Source: Pleomorphochaeta sp963678575 (GTDB lineage: Bacteria > Spirochaetota > Spirochaetia > Sphaerochaetales > Sphaerochaetaceae). From it: a stretch of DNA of 64,000 bases. This document shows, one piece after another, positions 8,957 through 18,133 of the stretch. A program made the translations under genes and the position numbers. The stretch lies in contig CAXXHV010000002.1 in NCBI GenBank assembly GCA_963678575.2, forward strand, positions 310,001-374,000, read 5' to 3'. The notes under the pieces were generated by a model. It had not been told where the DNA came from. It did no database searches and worked only from the letters and a program-made list of their open reading frames with translations. Each line of letters begins with the position of its first letter. Positions within the stretch are counted from its first letter, which is position 1.

Positions 8957-8972
8957 AAAGCAAGGAGAAAAT

Positions 8973-9293
8973 ATGACTAAAGAAATTGCTCTAACAGAAA
9001 CAACTTTTTATATATTACTTGCATTAAGACATCCAAATCATGGATATGGAATAATACAAGAAGTGGAAGAATTAACAAATAAAAGAGTAATATTAGGAGC
9101 GGGAACTCTTTATGGTGCAATAAATTTATTAATTAAAAAAAGGTGGATTGAATTATATAGTGAAGATAAAACTTCAAGAAAAAAGAAAGAATACATAATA
9201 ACAAAGGAAGGAAAGATTGCTTTTGATCTTGAAGTGATTAGACTGAAGGAATTAGTAAGTTTTTCAAAGCTGATGGGGGAAAATAATGATTAA
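8973..9293 (+). CDS. PadR family transcriptional regulator
   Basis: A 106-residue PadR-type winged-helix repressor. The family core is clear: FYILLALRHPNHGYGIIQEV, then GTLYGAINLLIKKRWIEL and the wing SRKKKEYIITKEGK. The ATG follows AAGGAG. It overlaps the DUF2812 gene by eight bases, the usual PadR-DUF2812 pairing. PadR proteins of this size respond to small hydrophobic or cationic compounds or to envelope stress; the ligand is not known here. It very likely binds the palindrome at 8906-8956. Confidence 0.93.
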   Translation: MTKEIALTETTFYILLALRHPNHGYGIIQEVEELTNKRVILGAGTLYGAINLLIKKRWIELYSEDKTSRKKKEYIITKEGKIAFDLEVIRLKELVSFSKLMGENND

Positions 9294-9810
9294 ATTTAAA
9301 TTATATTTTGATAAAGATGAAGAATTAAAATGGTTGAATAATGAGGCTAGAAAAGGTAATGCTTTGAAAAAGTTTTTTCTAGGTTTTTATTTTTTTGATA
9401 AATGTGAAGAAGATGAATATGTATATGATATAGATTTTTTAAATTCATATAATGATTATGAGAATTTTAAAAGTTTTATGAATGAAAATAATATAGAAGT
9501 AGTTTCAAGATGGTACAGATGGGTATATGTAAGAAAAATAAATGATTATAAAGGGTTTGAATTATATACTGATTTAGATTCTAAAATTGAACATTACAAA
9601 AGAATTAAAAAAATGTTTAAAATTGCTTTTCTTCTTGAATTAATATGCTTATTTGGAGAGGTAATCGTTCCTGTAATAGTATCAGAAATGAGGTTTATTA
9701 ATTTTATATTTATCGCTATTATAGCTTTTTTTGCTATTGCTATTTTTGGAGGATATTCAAAAGTGGATGAAAAAATAAAAAATTTTGTTGCTCAAAAAGA
9801 GAATATTTAA
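9286..9810 (+). CDS. DUF2812 membrane protein, PadR partner
   Basis: A 174-residue protein of the DUF2812 family. Residues 1 to about 105 are a soluble domain with the family-like 'WLN...A..G..L' start and SRWYRWVYVRK; two membrane segments follow at about 107-125 and 132-150, and a short charged tail ends the protein. DUF2812 genes are regularly found directly behind PadR regulators. Function is unknown; an envelope-stress sensor or co-regulator is a guess. The start overlaps the PadR stop region (ATGATTAA). Confidence 0.8.
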   Translation: MIKFKLYFDKDEELKWLNNEARKGNALKKFFLGFYFFDKCEEDEYVYDIDFLNSYNDYENFKSFMNENNIEVVSRWYRWVYVRKINDYKGFELYTDLDSKIEHYKRIKKMFKIAFLLELICLFGEVIVPVIVSEMRFINFIFIAIIAFFAIAIFGGYSKVDEKIKNFVAQKENI

Positions 9811-10092
9811 GCTTAAATTAATATTTTAGAAGTAGTTTTTTCTCTCTTGCTATAGTTTTTTAAAATTATTGTATTCTAATTTTTCATATCAATCATTAAA
9901 GATCTCAATAATGGATCGAATTGTTTTTCTTTTTAGAAAAGCGAACCTTAATGAGTAATCAACAAAATGGATAAGTAATATTTTTCCACATTTAATTACT
10001 CTAGCATTACCCATTTGCACAATCTTTACAGTTATCATAAGATCTTCCAATACGCTATTATTAATAAGCTAAAATAAAATTTTAATATTTAT
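9811..10092. other. Intergenic stretch, possible decayed coding remnant
   Basis: No convincing gene is seen. On the minus strand a ~55-codon open stretch between about 9900 and 10065 reads plausibly like protein (includes IVQMGNARVIKCGKILLIHF) but has no ribosome-binding site and no family I recognise. It may be a remnant or chance. Confidence 0.3.
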
Positions 10093-10146
10093 TTGACAAG
10101 AGCAATTTATCAAGTTATTCTAACTATGTTAAGAAAAATTAACATA
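10093..10146 (+). promoter_or_regulatory. Promoter and inverted repeat before the Fe-type ABC operon
   Basis: TTGACA (10093-10098) and TATTCT (10116-10121) are spaced by 17 bp. A perfect 8-bp inverted repeat TATGTTAA (10125-10132) / TTAACATA (10139-10146) with a 6-bp spacer lies at about the transcription start, a good position for a repressor site. It does not resemble a classical Fur box. Confidence 0.6.
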
Positions 10147-10158
10147 AAGGAGATATTT

Positions 10159-11301
10159 ATGAAAACAACATTGATTATTGCTCTATCATTAGTTTTATTT
10201 AGTGTTCCATTATTTGCAAATGGAAGTAAAGAAGAAGCTTCTGCTCCAACGAATAAAGTAGAAGAGAAAGTAATGACTCACGATGAGTTAGTAGCAGCTG
10301 CAAAGCAAGAGGGTAGTGTTGTTGTTTATGCTACTACTAGTAGAATAGCAAATGCTGCTGAAGCATTTGAAGCAAAATATGGAATTAAAGCTGAGACATC
10401 TAATCTTAAAGATTTTGAGTTAATTGAAAAAATTTCAAAAGAATCTACAAGTGGTGTAGTTGGCGCTGACTTTGTTATTGCACAAGATGGTGGTAGAGTA
10501 ATGGGAGAACTAATTAATCTTGGTTATCTTTATTCTTATGTACCAGAAAGCATGAAAAGTATTATTCCTCCTCAATATCAAGATCCATTAGTATTTTCAG
10601 TCATTAATAAACTATTTATTTTTAATAATGAAGACTCAACTGTTGAACCATTTGATAATATTTGGGCATTAACAACAGAACAATGGAGAGGTAAATTCCA
10701 ATTTAAGAACCCCTTCCAAGAAAGTGTAAATGCAAACTTTTTAACAATGGTTACAAAACCAGAAATAGCTGATCAAATTGCTAAAGCATATAAAGATTAT
10801 TTCAAAAAAGATATTGTATTAACTACAGAAAACGCTGGTTATGAATGGATTAAAGCATTATATGAAAATGACTTAATTGTTACAACTTCAGATACTAAAA
10901 CTGCTGAAAGTATTGGTGTAAAAGGTCAACATAAAGCTGAGAATGCAGGATTGTTCGTATTTTCAAAACTACGTTATGTTGAGAGTAAAAATTTAGCACT
11001 TCAACCTATTTTAAATGCTGAACCTTTCTGTGGATTCTATTATCCATTATATGCTCTAATGGTTAGCAATGCTAAACATCCTGCAGCAGCAAAATTATTT
11101 ATTGAGTTCTTATTAACAGAAGAAGGATTTTCTCCTTGGTCAAGTGATATGGGAACATATTCTCCTAATCCAAATGTAAAAATACAAGATGGTGACTATC
11201 CTGTAAGTTACTGGGAAAATATCTTAATTTCAGAAGATCCAGTTTGGTGTTTTGAAAACAGAGCTCAAGTTGAAGAATTTTTAAACGAGTATCTTTATTA
11301 A
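10159..11301 (+). CDS. Fe(III)-type ABC transporter substrate-binding protein
   Basis: A 380-residue periplasmic binding protein of the ferric/FbpA-AfuA group (also used for 2-aminoethylphosphonate, thiamine or polyamines). Seen: a signal peptide ending PLFANGSKEE without cysteine, the AAKQEGSVVVYATTS first strand, TEQWRGKFQFKNP, and a C-terminal AAKLFIEFLLTEEG segment. The start is ATG 10159, behind AAAGGAG; the longer frame from 10093 begins on the promoter. A double-domain permease and an ATPase follow in the same operon. Iron is the commonest substrate of this arrangement, but binding Tyr residues cannot be confirmed from sequence alone, so the substrate stays tentative. Confidence 0.85.
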   Translation: MKTTLIIALSLVLFSVPLFANGSKEEASAPTNKVEEKVMTHDELVAAAKQEGSVVVYATTSRIANAAEAFEAKYGIKAETSNLKDFELIEKISKESTSGVVGADFVIAQDGGRVMGELINLGYLYSYVPESMKSIIPPQYQDPLVFSVINKLFIFNNEDSTVEPFDNIWALTTEQWRGKFQFKNPFQESVNANFLTMVTKPEIADQIAKAYKDYFKKDIVLTTENAGYEWIKALYENDLIVTTSDTKTAESIGVKGQHKAENAGLFVFSKLRYVESKNLALQPILNAEPFCGFYYPLYALMVSNAKHPAAAKLFIEFLLTEEGFSPWSSDMGTYSPNPNVKIQDGDYPVSYWENILISEDPVWCFENRAQVEEFLNEYLY

Positions 11302-11316
11302 TTTAATAAATATAAA

Positions 11317-11341
11317 TATGGGGTTGTTTTACAACCCCATA
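11317..11341 (+). other. Intercistronic hairpin between binding protein and permease
   Basis: A perfect 11-bp stem (11317-11327 with 11331-11341) with a TTT loop starts 16 bases after the binding-protein stop codon. No T run follows. It has the same position as the hairpins at 3675, 20053 and 26774. Confidence 0.7.
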
Positions 11342-11360
11342 ACTAAAGAAAGGATTTACA

Positions 11361-13154
11361 ATGACTTATAGAAATAGATTAAAAATGTATTTCAAGAAGC
11401 CCCATAATGTAATTTTAACATTATTATTTATAATTCTAATTTATCTTACTATCATTCCAATGATTACAATTATTGTTGATACTTTTACTGTTCACCAATC
11501 AGAGTTAATGAGAATAAAAGGATCAAAAGTTGGCTCTTTTACACTTTATCATTGGTCGAAAGTATTATTTTCTTCAATAAGTAATAAGATGTTCTATCAA
11601 CCATTATTTAATACAATGATTGTTGCTTTGGGAACTTGTTTAGTATCTATATTAGTTGGTGGTACTGTTGCTTGGCTAATTACAAGAACAGATATGAAAT
11701 ATAAAACTATTATTTCAACTTTATTTATTTTCCCATACATTATGCCATCTTGGACTTTAGCAATGGCTTGGCTAAACTTTTTTAAAAATCCTTTAGTCGG
11801 TGGAGCTCCAGGTTTGTTTACTGTATTAACAAATATTGAAACAGCAAACTGGTTTGCTTATGGGCAATTTCCAATAATCATGGTTCTTGGCTTACACTAT
11901 GCACCATTTTCATATATATTGATTGGTGGAATACTAAGAAATATGGATGCTAATTTAGAAGAAGCAGCATTATTAATGAAAGCAAGTAGAGCTCGAATTA
12001 TGAGAAAAATAACAATTCCAATAGTTTTGCCAGCACTTCTTTCAACTTTTTTACTAGTATTTTCAAGTGCAATGAGTGCTTTTGCAGTTCCAGCTTTTTT
12101 AGGAACTCCTGTGAGATATCAAGTATTAACAACTCAAATGTATAGGACATTGAATGGTTTGAATCCTGGTTATGGCTATATTATGGCTTTAATTATGATA
12201 GTTATTGGAATTTTTATTTTATCTATGAATCAAAAAATTATAGGTAGAAGAAAATCTTTTACAACTATCACAGGAAAATCTTCAAACATAGCATTAATTA
12301 AACTCAGGAGAGGAAGATTATTTGTTTCATTGCTTGTATTAATTGCAACAGTATTAGTATGTATAGTCCCACTAATTTCATTTGCAGTTGAATCCTTTAT
12401 AGTTGAACCTGGTAATTACTCATTCTCAAATTTCTCTACTGTTTTTTGGATTGGTTCTGGATCTCCAGAAATTGCAAATGGAGAACCTGGAATATTAAGA
12501 AATCCTTCAATATTAATTGGGTTAATAAATAGTGTTAAATTATCAGTTATTGTAGCTTTAGTTTCAGGAACCTTAGGTATATTAACAGGTTATGCTATTT
12601 CAAAGGCAAGGGGTACAAAACTTGCTTCAATAGTAAATAATTTAGCTTTCTTCCCTTATTTAATGCCATCGATGGCATTTGGTGCTATATACTTATCAAT
12701 GTTTGCTCAAAGAAGAGGTTTTATTCCTCCTTTGTATGGTACTTTTGCATTATTAGTAATTGTAGGATCAATAAAATATTTACCTTTTGCTTCCCGTGCG
12801 AGCATTGGTGCAATGCATCAATTAAGTGGAGAAATTGAAGAGGCTGGTACTATTCAAGGAATTCCTTGGTTAAAGAGAATGATAAAGATAATTATTCCAA
12901 TTCAAAAAGCAAGTTTTATATCAGGATATTTATTACCTTTTATTTCTTGTATGAGAGAATTGTCTCTATTTATCCTACTAGTTACACCCGCTACTAGAAT
13001 TTTAACAACTTTATTATTCCAATATAATGAAAAAGGTTGGAGTCAATATGCTAACGCTATTAACTTATTAATAGTATTCTTTGTTGTAGGAAGTAACCTA
13101 CTTGTTAATAAAGTTACAGGTGCCTCAATTGATAAAGGTATCGGAGGAAATTAA
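11361..13154 (+). CDS. Fused double-domain ABC permease (FbpB/AfuB type)
   Basis: A 597-residue inner-membrane permease built from two tandem MetI-like domains, so a single chain replaces the usual permease dimer. Each half has about six membrane segments and an EAA loop: LEEAALLMKAS near residue 200 and IEEAGTIQGI near 495. This architecture is typical of Fe(III), thiamine and phosphonate importers. The ATG follows AAAGGAT. The stop codon is one base before the ATPase start, with the ribosome-binding site GGAGG inside the permease gene. Confidence 0.92.
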   Translation: MTYRNRLKMYFKKPHNVILTLLFIILIYLTIIPMITIIVDTFTVHQSELMRIKGSKVGSFTLYHWSKVLFSSISNKMFYQPLFNTMIVALGTCLVSILVGGTVAWLITRTDMKYKTIISTLFIFPYIMPSWTLAMAWLNFFKNPLVGGAPGLFTVLTNIETANWFAYGQFPIIMVLGLHYAPFSYILIGGILRNMDANLEEAALLMKASRARIMRKITIPIVLPALLSTFLLVFSSAMSAFAVPAFLGTPVRYQVLTTQMYRTLNGLNPGYGYIMALIMIVIGIFILSMNQKIIGRRKSFTTITGKSSNIALIKLRRGRLFVSLLVLIATVLVCIVPLISFAVESFIVEPGNYSFSNFSTVFWIGSGSPEIANGEPGILRNPSILIGLINSVKLSVIVALVSGTLGILTGYAISKARGTKLASIVNNLAFFPYLMPSMAFGAIYLSMFAQRRGFIPPLYGTFALLVIVGSIKYLPFASRASIGAMHQLSGEIEEAGTIQGIPWLKRMIKIIIPIQKASFISGYLLPFISCMRELSLFILLVTPATRILTTLLFQYNEKGWSQYANAINLLIVFFVVGSNLLVNKVTGASIDKGIGGN

Positions 13155-13155
13155 T

Positions 13156-14268
13156 ATGCCAGAAATAAAATTAAAAAATATAACAAAAAGATTTGGTAAG
13201 TCAGTTGCAGTTGATAATTTATCAATGACAATCAATGATGGGGAATTTGTATCTCTTTTAGGTCCTAGTGGATGTGGTAAGACCACTACTCTAAGAATGA
13301 TTGCTGGACTAGAAACACCAACTGATGGTGAAATATATATAGATGATGTTTGTGTTTTCTCTGCTAAAAATGCAATTGATGTATCTCCAGATAAAAGAAA
13401 TGTAGGCTTTTTATTCCAAAACTATGCTCTTTGGCCTCATATGACTGTTTATAAAAACATTTCTTTTGGTCTAGAAAACATGAAATGGGATAAGGTGAAA
13501 ATTGAAGAAAGAGTAATGGAACTTGTTAAAATGTTGAAAATTGAAGAATATATTGATCGTTATCCTTCTGAATTATCAGGAGGCCAACAACAACGTGTGG
13601 CAATTGCAAGAACCTTATCTACAGGCCCAAAAATATTGTTTATGGATGAACCTTTAAGTAATTTAGACGCTAAATTAAGAATGGAAATGAGAACAGAGTT
13701 GAAAAGATTGCACTTAGAAACAAAATCAACATTTGTATATGTAACTCATGATCAACTTGAGGCAATGACTTTATCAACAAAAATTTGTTTATTAAAAGAA
13801 GGTTTATTGCAACAATATGAACCACCTCTTCAAGTATACAGAAATCCTGCAAACTTTTTTGTAGCGGATTTTGTCGGGTCTCCTAATATTAATATAATCA
13901 ATGTTAAAGGTAATATTGTAAATATAGATGAAGTTAAATTAACCAATCCTTCAATTAATTTATTATTTACTCCAACAAATAAAGTAGTTTCATTAAGTGA
14001 GAATCAAGAATTATTGCTTGGTATAAGACCAGAAGATATTACAATTGATAATAAAGGTGATTTTGATGCTGAAGTCTATTCTACACTTCCTTCAGGTATG
14101 GAAACTATTGTAAAAATAAAGATAAATGATATTATTTTAACTTCAGTAGTATTTGGAGATGTTGATTTTGAAATTGGTAAAAAAGTAAAAATTGCATTTG
14201 ATAGCTCAAAATACTTAATATTTGATAAAGCTTCTGAAGTTCAATTAGCTTGTGGTAAATTATCTTAA
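13156..14268 (+). CDS. Fe(III)-type ABC transporter ATPase (FbpC/PotA-like)
   Basis: A 370-residue ATPase that powers the importer from the cytoplasmic face. Walker A GPSGCGKTT, Q-loop FQNYALWPH, signature LSGGQQQRVAIAR, Walker B ILFMDEPLSNLD and switch THDQ are all intact. A C-terminal TOBE regulatory domain begins near residue 290 (LLLGIRPEDI). The ATG at 13156 lies nine bases after GGAGG; the in-frame TTG at 13102 lies inside the permease gene with no such site. Unlike the sugar importers in this window, this operon brings its own ATPase. Confidence 0.93.
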   Translation: MPEIKLKNITKRFGKSVAVDNLSMTINDGEFVSLLGPSGCGKTTTLRMIAGLETPTDGEIYIDDVCVFSAKNAIDVSPDKRNVGFLFQNYALWPHMTVYKNISFGLENMKWDKVKIEERVMELVKMLKIEEYIDRYPSELSGGQQQRVAIARTLSTGPKILFMDEPLSNLDAKLRMEMRTELKRLHLETKSTFVYVTHDQLEAMTLSTKICLLKEGLLQQYEPPLQVYRNPANFFVADFVGSPNINIINVKGNIVNIDEVKLTNPSINLLFTPTNKVVSLSENQELLLGIRPEDITIDNKGDFDAEVYSTLPSGMETIVKIKINDIILTSVVFGDVDFEIGKKVKIAFDSSKYLIFDKASEVQLACGKLS

Positions 14269-14285
14269 TAAAAAACTTTTTATAT

Positions 14286-14309
14286 TGCCCTGTATAATTA
14301 TACGGGGTA
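14286..14309. other. Dyad symmetry before the response regulator gene
   Basis: An imperfect inverted repeat (14286-14296 with 14299-14309, two G-T pairs) lies between the ATPase and the response regulator. No T run follows on either strand, so it is more likely an operator or 5' leader structure than a terminator. Confidence 0.4.
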
Positions 14310-14340
14310 AACTATCATTAATTATTTTAAGAGGTAATTA

Positions 14341-15027
14341 ATGAAAAAGGTTTTAGTTGTAGATGATGAAAAAGCAATTGTTCAAATGCTTAGTATCAAT
14401 TTAAAGAGTTTTGGCTATAAGGTATTATCAGCATATAATGGGTATGAAGCACTAGACTTATTACGATATGAAAACGTAGATGTTGTATTATTAGATATAA
14501 TGATGCCAGAAATTAGTGGCTTAGAAGTCTGTAATAAAATTAAAGAGAATCCTAAGACAAGAGCTATACCAGTAATAATTATTAGTGCAAAAACTCAAGT
14601 TGAAGATAGAGTTTTAGGCTTAAATAACGGTGCAGATGATTATTTAATAAAACCTTTTGATATTCAAGAACTTAAATCAAGAATTGAGGCGGCCTTAAGA
14701 CAAGTAGAAGCAATAGAAAGTCAGAAGAAAATATTAGTGAAAGGTAATATTGTGATGGATTTATCTGCATTTAGTGTAACTTGTTCTTCTAAAGAAGTAG
14801 ACTTAACTTTAACAGAATTTAAGATATTAGCAGAATTACTTAAATCAAAAAATGGGCTAAATAAAGATGAATTAACTCAATTAATTTACGGTAATAGTGT
14901 TTTTCAAAATAAAAGAATACTTGATGTTCATATGAGAAATTTAAGAAAGAAATTAGAATCTTATGATTCAAATTGTAGAATATTAACACTTAGAGGAATC
15001 GGATACACACTTGAAATCCAAGAATAG
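14341..15027 (+). CDS. OmpR/PhoB-family response regulator
   Basis: A 228-residue two-component regulator. The receiver domain (1-120) has the acidic pair DD8-9, phospho-acceptor Asp52 in LLDIMMPE, and the YLIKPFD lysine near 105. The C-terminal winged helix (about 130-226) ends with the family RGIGYTL motif. GAGGT precedes the ATG. It overlaps the sensor kinase gene by 17 bases. PhoB-like regulators bind direct repeats to activate transcription. No phosphate-transport genes are near, so the signal is not evident. Confidence 0.94.
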   Translation: MKKVLVVDDEKAIVQMLSINLKSFGYKVLSAYNGYEALDLLRYENVDVVLLDIMMPEISGLEVCNKIKENPKTRAIPVIIISAKTQVEDRVLGLNNGADDYLIKPFDIQELKSRIEAALRQVEAIESQKKILVKGNIVMDLSAFSVTCSSKEVDLTLTEFKILAELLKSKNGLNKDELTQLIYGNSVFQNKRILDVHMRNLRKKLESYDSNCRILTLRGIGYTLEIQE

Positions 15028-16732
15028 AATAATATTAATTATAGTATTTTCAATTTTAATATTATCATTATTGATATCTCTATATTATATGTCTTTTCGA
15101 ACTGTTGTTTCTAATATAATTGAAAGAGCTGATTCTGATACAAATAATATAATAGGATTAATTGATAATTATGATTCAGTAGATTTAGCAGTTAATAATT
15201 TTAACAAATCAAGGAATTTAGAAATTATAATTGTTGATAATAATTATCAGGTATTAAAAACAACCGCTTCAACTCTGAGAACACAATATTTTTCCAATAA
15301 CATTACCTATGCAAAATTAGAAGGTAGTGCTTATTCTTTTATAAAAAAAGATATTGGAAGAGCTTTATCCTTAGTATATTCGAAAAGGGGATTCTTAGAA
15401 AATGAGATAATTGTAATCAGTATAGAATATCCTTTTTATATGTATAATGAATTTAAACAAATATTATTAACTATAATTATTCTTTCAATATTATTTATAT
15501 TTGTTGATACTTATTTGATTGCATCAATTTATATCAACTCATACATTTTTGATTTAAATAAATTTGTTAAAAACAATAATATATATAATTCGATTGATTA
15601 TCATAATATGGAATTCTCTTCCTCAAGTGATAATAGTGAGGTAATTAGATTAATTGAAACCCTTAATTCGTTTAAAAAGCAGTATGATTCAATTTTAGAT
15701 AATGATAAAAAACGGTTTTCAACAATTAATTCTTTTCTATCAAATATACCAACAGGTATTATGATTATTGATAGTAATAAAGATATTACTTTGATGAACG
15801 AAAGAGTAAATTTTTTATTAAATATTCGTAAGAGAGAAATCATTAATACAAAAAATATTAAAGGGTTAGATAGAATTTATAAAATTAGAGATATTGTAGT
15901 AAATGACAATAAGATAAGAATTGAAGATATTGTAATATCTGATAAAATTATTGAAATAGAAGCTATGCCTTTATTAGACAAATACAGTCCTTATGAATTA
16001 ATTGGTGTACTTTTTTTATTTAGAGATGTTACAGAAATAAGAGAAATATCTATGATAAGAGAAGATTTTGTTTCAAATGTATCACACGAGCTTAGAACAC
16101 CATTAACTATAATTAGTGGATTTTCGCAAGCATTATTAAATAAAGAAATTGAGGAAGAAGATAAAAAAATTTGTATTGATTCAATTAATGATGAGGTAAA
16201 AAAATTAACTAATTTGACTAATGAATTATTACAAATATCTCAAGTTGAAAATTCAGAAATTAAAAATAAAAAGGAAATATTCAATCCTTTTGAAATTGTA
16301 AAACAACAAGTTGCCTTCTTTTCAAATAAAGCGTTAGAGAAAAATATAAATATTCAAATATCAAATGATAGTAAAATTCAATGTGATTTATTATCAAATT
16401 TAATTTATTTCAGACAAATAATTAATAATTTAATTGATAATGCTATTAAATATTCACCAATAAATACTCAAATTTTAATTACTGAAAATTTAAGTGATGA
16501 TAATTATATTTTTTCCATAAAGGATGAAGGTCTTGGTATATCTAAAACAGATCAAGAAAAAATATTTGACAGATTTTATAGAGTTGAAAAATCAAGAAAT
16601 AGTGAAATAGCTGGCAGTGGATTAGGTCTTTCAATTGTTAAATTATTTTTAGAAGCAATTGGTGGAGAAATAAAGGTGTCTAGTGAAATTGGTAGAGGTT
16701 CTACCTTTATTGTTAAAATAAAAAGGAAATAA
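15011..16732 (+). CDS. PhoR-like sensor histidine kinase
   Basis: A 573-residue membrane kinase partnering the preceding regulator. Two membrane segments (about 5-28 and 148-175) enclose a ~120-residue periplasmic sensor. A PAS-like region (about 235-345) follows, then HisKA with phospho-acceptor His359 in SHELRTPL, and the ATPase domain with N-box NLIDNAIKYS, G1 DEGLGI and G2 GSGLGLSIV. The start is TTG 15011 inside the regulator gene. The layout matches PhoR/VicK-type kinases. The periplasmic domain is not one I recognise. Confidence 0.92.
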   Translation: MKSKNRIILIIVFSILILSLLISLYYMSFRTVVSNIIERADSDTNNIIGLIDNYDSVDLAVNNFNKSRNLEIIIVDNNYQVLKTTASTLRTQYFSNNITYAKLEGSAYSFIKKDIGRALSLVYSKRGFLENEIIVISIEYPFYMYNEFKQILLTIIILSILFIFVDTYLIASIYINSYIFDLNKFVKNNNIYNSIDYHNMEFSSSSDNSEVIRLIETLNSFKKQYDSILDNDKKRFSTINSFLSNIPTGIMIIDSNKDITLMNERVNFLLNIRKREIINTKNIKGLDRIYKIRDIVVNDNKIRIEDIVISDKIIEIEAMPLLDKYSPYELIGVLFLFRDVTEIREISMIREDFVSNVSHELRTPLTIISGFSQALLNKEIEEEDKKICIDSINDEVKKLTNLTNELLQISQVENSEIKNKKEIFNPFEIVKQQVAFFSNKALEKNINIQISNDSKIQCDLLSNLIYFRQIINNLIDNAIKYSPINTQILITENLSDDNYIFSIKDEGLGISKTDQEKIFDRFYRVEKSRNSEIAGSGLGLSIVKLFLEAIGGEIKVSSEIGRGSTFIVKIKRK

Positions 16733-16733
16733 A

Positions 16734-18116
16734 ATGTATAAAATAAATAAAGAAATATTAAAGGCATGTGATATAAGAGGTGTATATAATGAATCACTTT
16801 TTGATGACGATTTTTATTATATAGCAAAAGCCTTTGCAACAATATTACATAAAGAAAATAAAAAAAATTGTGTTCTAGGTTATGATTGTAGAATTTCATC
16901 ACCAGCTTTATTTGAAAAATTTAGACAAGGTTTGTTAGATAGTGGAATAAAAGTTTATTACTTTCCATATTTTATCAGTACACCAGCACTTTATTTTTCA
17001 ACAACTTATTTAAAAGCAGATAGTGCTGTAATGATTACAGCCTCTCATAATCCACATGTTTATAATGGATGTAAATTTGTAATCAATGATCGAATATTTC
17101 ATCAAGATGATATTAAAAATTTGTATGAAATAATTGAATCTGAAGAATTTGTAGATAATAAAATAACCGATGAAGTATTAATTGATATAAAAAATGAATA
17201 TATCAATTATTTAGTTTCAAAGATAAATTTAAATAAGCTAAAAGGCTTAAAATTAGTATGGGATTGTGCAAATGGAGCTACTAGTTTTTGTATTAAAGAT
17301 TTTGTAAATAAATTGCCTTCAGAAAATATTTTAATTTTTGAGGAACCTGATGGAACCTTTCCTAATCATAAACCTGATCCAAGTAAAGAAGAAAATTTAG
17401 AGTTATTAAAGGTTAAAGTAAAAGAAGTTAATGCAGATATTGGTATATCTTTTGATGGTGATGGCGATAGGGTTGGATTTGTTGATAATAAAGCACGATA
17501 TGTTGACGGGAATCAATTGTTAATCATTTTATCTAAAAACTTTTTATTAGATAATCCTGGTGAAAAAGTTATGAGCGAAGTTAAAGCAAGTAAATCTTTA
17601 TATAATAGCATTCAAGAATTTGGTGGTATTCCAGTAATGTGGAAAGTTGGTCATACAAATCAAAAATCTAAAATGAAGAAAGATGATATAAAATTTGCTG
17701 GAGAAACTAGTGGACATATTTTTTATAAAGAGAATAATTATTTTGATGATGGCATGTTTGCTGCAATAAAATTATTAAATTATATTACAAAAGAGAAAAA
17801 ATCATTATCTCAAATTATTGATGAAATTCCTCCTATTATTGGTTCTGGGGAAATTAGATTAAAAATGATGGAAGATGAGAGAACTTTATTTTTAAAAATT
17901 ATAAAAGAAGCTCTTGATGCTGATAAAAGGAATTATGTTGATATTGATGGAATGAGAGTTGATTCAAGTAATGGCTTTTGGTTATTAAGAAAATCAAATA
18001 CTGAACCTCATATTACTTTGTATTGTGAATCTGATAGTAAAAATGACTATGATATTGTAGTTAATGATTTAAAATATTTTATAGATAAAACTGGATATAA
18101 ATTGACACAATTATGA
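16734..18116 (+). CDS. Phosphomannomutase/phosphoglucomutase
   Basis: A 460-residue alpha-D-phosphohexomutase (AlgC/ManB type), interconverting hexose 1- and 6-phosphates in the cytoplasm. The phosphoserine loop TASHNPHVYNG has Ser104, the metal loop is DGDGDRVG (near 240), the sugar-binding loop is GETSGH, and the C-terminal phosphate loop is RKSNTEPH. All four motifs are intact and the length is normal. It starts one base after the kinase stop codon, so it is probably co-transcribed. It works on alpha-phosphates and would not replace the beta-phosphoglucomutase lost at 43480. Confidence 0.94.
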   Translation: MYKINKEILKACDIRGVYNESLFDDDFYYIAKAFATILHKENKKNCVLGYDCRISSPALFEKFRQGLLDSGIKVYYFPYFISTPALYFSTTYLKADSAVMITASHNPHVYNGCKFVINDRIFHQDDIKNLYEIIESEEFVDNKITDEVLIDIKNEYINYLVSKINLNKLKGLKLVWDCANGATSFCIKDFVNKLPSENILIFEEPDGTFPNHKPDPSKEENLELLKVKVKEVNADIGISFDGDGDRVGFVDNKARYVDGNQLLIILSKNFLLDNPGEKVMSEVKASKSLYNSIQEFGGIPVMWKVGHTNQKSKMKKDDIKFAGETSGHIFYKENNYFDDGMFAAIKLLNYITKEKKSLSQIIDEIPPIIGSGEIRLKMMEDERTLFLKIIKEALDADKRNYVDIDGMRVDSSNGFWLLRKSNTEPHITLYCESDSKNDYDIVVNDLKYFIDKTGYKLTQL

Positions 18117-18133
18117 AATATTAGGAGGAAAAA

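Noticed and set aside
14286..14309. Hairpin after the Fe-type ATPase gene as a terminator
   Set aside because: No T run follows on either strand, and the response regulator starts shortly after.
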